DNA from: Megaustenia siamemsis
Lineage: Eukaryota; Mollusca; Gastropoda; Stylommatophora; Ariophantidae
Length of the DNA: 64,000 bases
Direction of reading: 5' to 3'
Assembly (NCBI GenBank): GCA_032433765.1
Contig: JAVIAB010000051.1
Location: forward strand, 77,554,244-77,618,243
Each line of letters begins with the position of its first letter. Within the stretch, counting starts at the first letter, position 1. Made by a program: the position numbers and the translations under genes. Below the pieces are notes generated by a model. It did no database searches and had not been told where the DNA came from. It was given only the letters and a program-made list of their open reading frames with translations. This document shows, piece after piece, positions 58,545 through 64,000 of this stretch.

Positions 58545-58840
58545 GTATGCTACAATGTGCTTTACACATATTAGACATGACTAAATACTAAATAATAAAC
58601 AAAGAATATGATTTGGATATAAATATTAAAAATACCACAACTATGAATATGAGCAGAGAAATTACAATAAATATACAAGTGGATATCGAAGTAGATGGAA
58701 CAAACATAGGAATAGTTCAAGAATAAGGCTATTTATGCATATTATAACAATTTATGCAAAAAGTAAAGACATGAATAAGCAAAAGAATAGGGGGAAAAAA
58801 ACGCAATTTTAACAACACGAATAATATACTCACCTTAAAG
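58545..58840 (+). mobile_element. LINE-B RT fragment, decayed
   Basis: Parallel to 2740-2985: AATATTAAAAATACCACAAC, then CAAGTGGATATCGAAGTAGA. Frame broken. Confidence 0.65.
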
Positions 58841-58847
58841 CAAATCA

Positions 58848-59570
58848 TCATCATCATCATCAAGTACCGGGCCTGCTGTCGTAGGTGATCATGTCTCTCC
58901 ACAACTTTCGATCTAGGCAGCTATTTATAATTTATTTTGTTGACCTTTTGCCAAGCCATTCTCTTAATTTTAAGCTGTCTGATATTTTCTCTCTTTGCTT
59001 CCCTCTATCTCTTCATCCCTCAATTTTTCCATTTGTTACAATATATTCCAGTTGTTCTCTTCTCGTTACATGTCCAAAAAATGATGATTGTTTCTTCCTA
59101 ATATTGGAAATTAGCTCTCTTTTTACTTTGACCTCTTTCAGAACGTTTTCATGACTCTTCTTAGCTGTCCATGGTATTCTCAACATTCTTCTGTAAAACC
59201 ACATTTCTACAGACTCCAGTGATTTCCTTGTCTGTTGTCCTATTGTCCATGATTCACATCAATATGTTAAGACTGGCTCTACATAACATTTAAGAACTCT
59301 TTTTCTTGTTCATATTGTCAAAAATGGATTACATAGTATCTTCCACATTTTCTGGAAAGCTGCTTTTGCCTAAGCCATTCTGCATCTCACCTCCTTTGTA
59401 CATCTTCCGTCTGAGGTTAACACAGTTCCCAAATATTTAAATTCATTTACCTGTTTTAATATTGTTCCACTTGTCTTTATTTTGCCCCTGAGGTGATGTC
59501 TTTTTCTTTGTTGTTACCATTACTTCTGCTACTTTGCTATTAAGGCTGAATCCTTTATTTTTGCTTTCGT
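58848..59570 (-). mobile_element. LINE-E 3' half
   Basis: (ATC)n and GTACCGGGCCTGCTGTCGTA at the left. The minus strand shows WFYRRMLRIPWTAKKSHENV, KEVKVKRELISNIRKKQSSF, FGHVTRREQLEYIV and further RT C-terminal parts up to ~59570. Several frame breaks. Confidence 0.8.
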
Positions 59571-59699
59571 TTTATATTAGTAGCCTCCTTCAGTCAGAGT
59601 TAACTATGGATTTTTCAGCGCCCCTAGAAATGTTATATTTTCTTTTCTCTCCTTTCACCGTGTATTTTCTTTTTCTATGAAACTGTCTGCTTCTTGTTT

Positions 59700-60430
59700 A
59701 AGGTGGACCTTTAGAGTGGTGTTTCCAGAGATTGCGGTCTGCAGCTATGTCTTCCCAGGCTGCCGGGTTTATGTTCAGAGTCTTCGTGTCGCGTTTACAC
59801 ACATCTACAAAACGAAGTTTTGGACGGCGCGCTCTAATTCTTTTACCATTTGCCAGTTATCCGTAGATAGTGACACTGTGACCTTCCAGGCATGTCGTAA
59901 GAGGCGACTAAGGAGGTTGATCGATGGCTTGACAAGCTGTCAGTGTAAAAAGTATTGTTATGGAAATAGCGCCATATATTTTAGAGCAGTGATCTCTGCA
60001 ATATTTACAACTTTGGCACGCAAGGTTTCTGTTTTTGAGATTGTGGTTCTGCCCTATGTGCCGTCTTCGGCTCGAAAGGACAATAGATAGTTATCCGTAG
60101 AGTATATCTTTTGGTTTGCGGTCAACTTTCATAAGGTGTACGTGGCCCAGCCTACGTGGCCCAGCCAGCGTAACCAACGTTGTTTGGCAAGCGTGTAGAT
60201 ATTCAGGAGGCCTGTACAAGTCACGACCTCCAGGTTTGTCACTTTATCCTTCCATGTGATACCAATAATACTGCGCAGACATAGCAAATAGAATGCATTT
60301 AGCCTTCTCTCCTGCTTGGGCATAGGTTGTCCAAGATTCGCTGCAATACAGGAGGATACTAATTATGCAGGCATTGTACACTTGTGGCCTTTGTTTTAAT
60401 TGACAGTTTGCTGTTTTGCAGACACGCCAT
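59700..60430 (-). mobile_element. LINE-G C-terminal region interrupted by SINE-B
   Basis: Minus strand: YNACIISILLYCSESWTTYA, then RWLRWLGHVGW, and beyond the SINE-B (59868-60088) the RAPRPKLRFVDVCKRDTKTL-type end with NPAAWEDIA. This is the LRWLGHV...LRY-DVCKRDLK end of Jockey/R1-like LINEs. Frames are broken. Confidence 0.75.
59855..60101 (+). mobile_element. SINE-B with 13-bp target duplication
   Basis: AGTTATCCGTAGA at 59855-59867 and 60089-60101 brackets 59868-60088. Carries CATGTCGTAAGAGGCGACTA and the LINE-A-like end GGCTCGAAAGGACAATAGAT. 5'-shorter than the copy at 33412. Confidence 0.92.
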
Positions 60431-60504
60431 ATATAAGTATAATAAATTATATTATATATATATATAGAGAGAGGCCGCATGAATTGTGCCAGTTACTCTA
60501 CAGG

Positions 60505-60731
60505 GATTAGTGAACTGGACTACAAAGGACAAGAGTTAGGGTTCGATCCCAACCGACGGCTTCCGGGTTCACCCAGCCTTAAATGGGTACCGTATTTTTT
60601 TCTGGGAAAGTAAAGCAGCACGGGCGTAATACCGACCACATTACCCCAAACATCATGTGCTGAAGGTCTGTAAAATATGGGTCACTAACACCATAATTCC
60701 CTATACGCCACTTGGCGTGACGGGGGTACTT

Positions 60732-60735
<4 letters not shown>
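60505..60735 (+). mobile_element. SINE-A copy
   Basis: Head from GATTAGTGAACTGGACTACA with box B GGTTCGATCCC, GGCTTCCGGGTTCACCCAGC, AGCACGGGCGTAATACCGAC, and the end CGCCACTTGGCGTGACGGGG. Followed directly by a long (TA)n run. Confidence 0.88.

Positions 60736-60790
<55 letters not shown>
60732..60790. repeat. (TA)n microsatellite
   Basis: Pure TA run at the 3' end of the SINE-A copy. Confidence 0.95.
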
Positions 60791-60791
<1 letters not shown>

Positions 60792-61082
60792 TTGTAATAT
60801 TTTGAAAAAAACATTAATACATATTTTTCAGTTATTGTTTAGATAAAATTAAACAAATTTCATAAAATTGAGCAGCCTCAAAATGACTGTCAAAATGAAT
60901 CTGGATTGTCATTCAATAATTTAGTTTCAAGCAGTCCATTGTCTGGTCTACTATCTTCCTATTCTTTGTTGGAACTTCCGAGAGCTCTACAATGCTTGAC
61001 TTCCTGTTTTATTTATGTCGTTAGCTTCGGTGTTTCCCCTAGATGTTATTGAGTTGTCTGTCGTCTTATGTTTCCTGTTTGT

Positions 61083-61495
61083 GGATGTTTCCGATTACTT
61101 TGCAATACGTGTGATCCTGTGTCATTTAAATGGATGTTTCCGATTACTTTGCAATACGTGTGATCCTGTATCATTTAAATGGATGTTTCCCATTACTTTG
61201 AAATACGTGTGATCCTGTGTCATTTAAATGGATGTTTCCCATTACTTTGAAATACGTGTGATCCTGTGTCATTTAAATGGATGTTTCCGATTACTTTGCA
61301 ATACGTATTATCCTGTATCATTTAAATGGATGTTTCCCATTACTTTGAAATACGTGTGATCCTGTGTCATTTAAATGGATGTTTCCCATTACTTTAAAAT
61401 ACGTGTGATCCTGTGTCATTTAAATGGATGTTTCCCATTACTTTAAAATACGTGTGATCCTGTGTCATTTAAATGGATGTTTCCGATTACTTTGT
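61083..61495. repeat. 49-bp minisatellite, about 8-9 units
   Basis: Units of GTCATTTAAATGGATGTTTC plus CGATTACTTTGCAATACGTG and GATCCTGT. CGATT at 61092 and 61141 gives a 49-bp period. Cytosine/cytidine variants (CCCATTACTTTGAAA) mark sub-families. Confidence 0.92.
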
Positions 61496-61499
61496 ACAT

Positions 61500-61945
61500 T
61501 AAACACTTTCTGACAGCAGCAGACGTCGTCTTACCTATTCAACAGTTACATTACCCATAATTCTCTATCCATTTGATGCTGGAAACGTGGTGTTCTTTCT
61601 GTTATCGTCTGTCAGACATTTGAATATTGTTCCTAGTTATTTTTTTTTTATGTACTGATAGCAGGCCTTATTTTTACGGTAACTGATGATTTGTCGGGTT
61701 TCCATTGGCTGCTTAATGTGGAGCTCACAAATAGTTGATCGCTTCTTCAGTTAAATTTGCATGTGCTTGAGATCAGCGTGTGTCCTCCTTCGTCGGAGAT
61801 GACGGAAATGTGGTTTGACAGAAGACTGTTGAGAATATCATAGACAGCTAGAAATGAAAATGGACGCTAGAGCCAAAACAAAAGCTAATTTTCAAGATCG
61901 AAAATAAACAATCAATATTTTCTGGCCCTGTAATGAGAAAGGAAA
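61500..61945. other. No gene recognised
   Basis: Nothing recognised, though the last ~100 bp (61850-61950) hold a decayed RT C-terminal piece like NNQYFLAL-x-RK. Confidence 0.35.
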
Positions 61946-61954
61946 TAAAGAAAA

Positions 61955-63225
61955 TTTTGTCAGGTCGGGTAATTTTACCTGCTACTGTATGCAGTAAACA
62001 GTACAACCTGTGGCTGCCTTGCAGGTAAGCTCGGGAGAGTAAAAGGCTAAGGGAGGGTACCCTGAAGTAAAACAACCCCACTGCCTTGTGGGTGAGACTT
62101 TTTAGTCAAAGGCTAGCAGAGCCAATCGTAAACAAATCGACGGAAGGCAACAGAAAACCACCGTTGTAACTTCTTTGTACAACCATGAATCGCCAAATAA
62201 TAGAAATAACGACAACAACGTTAAGGGGGATTCCAATGGAAAACCCTCGTTCGTTTGGGGACATCATGTACTACAGGTGATACCCGATCGTCATCAAAGC
62301 TACTGTTGGCAAAATAAAGATAAAACAAACTCTAAAGATATGTACTTGGAATGTGAGAACACTCATGCAGAAGGGTAAACTAGAAAACATCATACAAGAA
62401 ATGAAAAGAATGGGTTTACAATTACTGTGACTTTGCGAAATGAGATACACCGGATCAGTGGAGATGTATTCTAATAAATATAAAATAATCTATTCTGGAG
62501 GTACTGAACACCAAAGAGGAGTAGGTATCATCTTGGATGCAGAAAAAGCAAGAACAGTGAAAGGCTTTTACCCAATATCTGACAGAGTCCTTTTAGTGAA
62601 ACTGAATGGAAAGCCAATAGACATAAATCGTATACAAGTTTATGCCCCAACAGCAGACAGTCTAGAGGAAACAATTGATAAATTTTACGACGAGTTAAAG
62701 AAGGCACTTCGTGAATGCAAACCACATGAAAATACCATAGTTCTAGGGAATCTTAATGCAAAAGTATGAAAGGAAAGAGTTGAGGAAGTAGTTGGTCATT
62801 ATGGCTTAGACGAGAAGAATGAAAGAGGTAACAAACTTATTGACTGGGCAAGAACAAACAACATGATGATAGGAAACACCTGGTTTAAGCAACATCCAAG
62901 ACGTCTGTGGACATGGAAAAGCACAAAGATAACGCACGTAATCAAATTTATTACATAATGATAAGCAATAGAATTAGAAACAGTCTGGTGTGTATGAAAA
63001 CTAGACCAGGGGCAGATTGGAATAGTGATCATGTACCAGTTGTGGGAAAGCTTAGAGTAAAATTAAAAACAACAAAACCAGCCTCAGTTAACAACATCAA
63101 GTTAAATTTAGATTTACTAAAATCAGACAAGAAGCTGCCAGACAAATATAAATAGAGAAATAAATAAAGAGATGTAGAAACATGATCACCTACGTCAACA
63201 AACATAATACTTGAAAATGATGATA
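61955..63225 (+). mobile_element. LINE-E 5' end with endonuclease, joined to its 3' end
   Basis: 5'UTR (61955-62175), start ATG, then an apurinic-like endonuclease region, broken by stops. At ~63160 it passes into the 3' terminal motif (ATGATCACCTACGTCAACA) and a GATGATG tail. The RT is missing. Confidence 0.8.
62320..63160 (+). pseudogene. LINE-E AP-type endonuclease, decayed
   Basis: Order fits the exonuclease/endonuclease/phosphatase fold of LINE endonucleases: ICTWNVRTLMQKGKLENI, a changed Glu region (CEMRYTG), GVGIILD, RIQVYAPTADSLEETIDKFY, VLGNLNAKV (normally G-D-x-N, here Asp to Asn) and DWNSDHVPVVGKLRVK (the SDH box). Stops near 62429 and 62767 and frame changes inactivate it. Open pieces are 62440-62769 and 62907-63155. 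The craniofacial-development-protein-2-like style suggests an RTE-type LINE. Confidence 0.8.
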
Positions 63226-63439
63226 ACAATGGCGATGGAGCATGTTTATGACATTAGCAACAAAATAATGCAACTAAAATGTCAGTGGAGAGGACAGAAG
63301 AAATGAGAATGGGACGCAACTTATTTCCAACCTGCTCATTTAAATAAGCTTTAGTTGCTGCCCCTGAATAAAGCTTCGTTGTACGACGCACGGTCAGGTA
63401 CAATGCTCTACAGGTTATAATAGTACTTTTAACTTTATT

Positions 63440-63640
63440 TTGCTCACCTGCTGTTGCCTTGGAGTGTCGCATCAGAAAGGAGGAATGTATAAGATAATCT
63501 GACTTCTGCAGACGATGCATTGCTTTGTTTCTATTGCTTGCTTCTCTTTTAGATGTAGTGTCGTTCATGAGCGTACCTGTACGCTGCTTTGGTTCTTGTG
63601 CATCTTTTTTATGACCATCCGTATTTTTGTGTGTGTCTAC
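63440..63640. repeat. Repeat R2, uninterrupted copy
   Basis: Matches 24105-24178 plus 24515-24645 without the LINE-D piece. Confidence 0.55.
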
Positions 63641-63654
63641 CTCTTGCACCGTGT

Positions 63655-63955
63655 CCTGGTATTATGTTGTTGAAATCTTTTGATATTGCTTGATCTAGTT
63701 TCATTCTTCCCAAATGTTCAAACCATTTCATTTGTTGTTTGTATATTCCAGGCACTGTTTACGTTCAATCTATGCCTTGATTTTCACAATGTATACTCGA
63801 TCTATCTTGGTGTTGTTTGTTATCTTTTTGAAACATTTCGCAGCTTGTGATCTTCTGTGTTTATGCTTTGTTCAGTGGCTACGTTTGACATTAACAACAT
63901 GTGGTTGGAATGAAAATCTTATTTACCATTTGCTTCTTAGCTGTTAATGAGAAGT
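63655..63955 (-). mobile_element. LINE-H remnant, old
   Basis: The minus strand shows KKQMVNKIFIPTTC and a QCLEYTNNKWNGLNIWE-like piece, following the order at 5785-5325. Many stops. Confidence 0.5.
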
Positions 63956-64000
63956 TAGGATGTTTTGAAAGCGGAGCCAGTTGGTAGCCATAATACTAGG

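Overview
This is a 64-kb window of animal nuclear DNA. The mix of several non-LTR retrotransposon families, tRNA-derived SINEs, many minisatellites and no recognisable host gene points to an invertebrate. I guess a mollusc or another lophotrochozoan; that is inference, and nothing here fixes the species.

The centrepiece is a complete Maverick/Polinton (adintovirus-like) element at 36796-52573 (15,778 bp). It starts with AG, ends with CT, has near-identical terminal inverted repeats of about 620 bp, and is flanked by a perfect 6-bp target-site duplication, ATCGTG. A compact plus-strand block (37576-43427) encodes, in order, a packaging ATPase, a small basic pX-like protein, an unassigned basic protein, a chromodomain integrase, a small membrane protein, the minor capsid (penton-like) protein, a pVI-like protein, the major capsid protein and an adenain-like cysteine protease. 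Gaps between these genes are a few bases or overlaps. A PC4-like ssDNA-binding gene follows. The protein-primed DNA polymerase runs convergently on the minus strand. A small plus-strand gene near the right end looks like a Bcl-2 homologue. It lies inside what appears to be a 5'-UTR intron of the polymerase gene.

The element is damaged. The polymerase has lost the stretch carrying Exo I and changes frame there. The penton gene has a frame break in a T/A homopolymer. The PC4-like gene is split by a 5'-truncated LINE with a 10-bp target duplication. The ATPase, integrase, major capsid, protease and Bcl-2-like frames are open. The inverted repeats are nearly identical, so insertion looks fairly recent. 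The damage may have arisen later, or the element may have moved with help from another copy.

The flanks (1-36.8 kb and 52.6-64 kb) are repeat-dense. They hold at least eight LINE types (called A-H here, many 5'-truncated and most broken), three SINE types (A, tRNA-derived; B, whose tail resembles that of LINE-A; C), a hAT transposase remnant and an unclassified 350-bp repeat (R1). They also hold a tandem duplication of about 1.55 kb (30.57-34.08 kb) with SINE insertions that date it, and about a dozen tandem arrays with units of 23 to 83 bp. Many long open frames in the flanks are by-products of these arrays. No tRNA, rRNA or CRISPR was seen.
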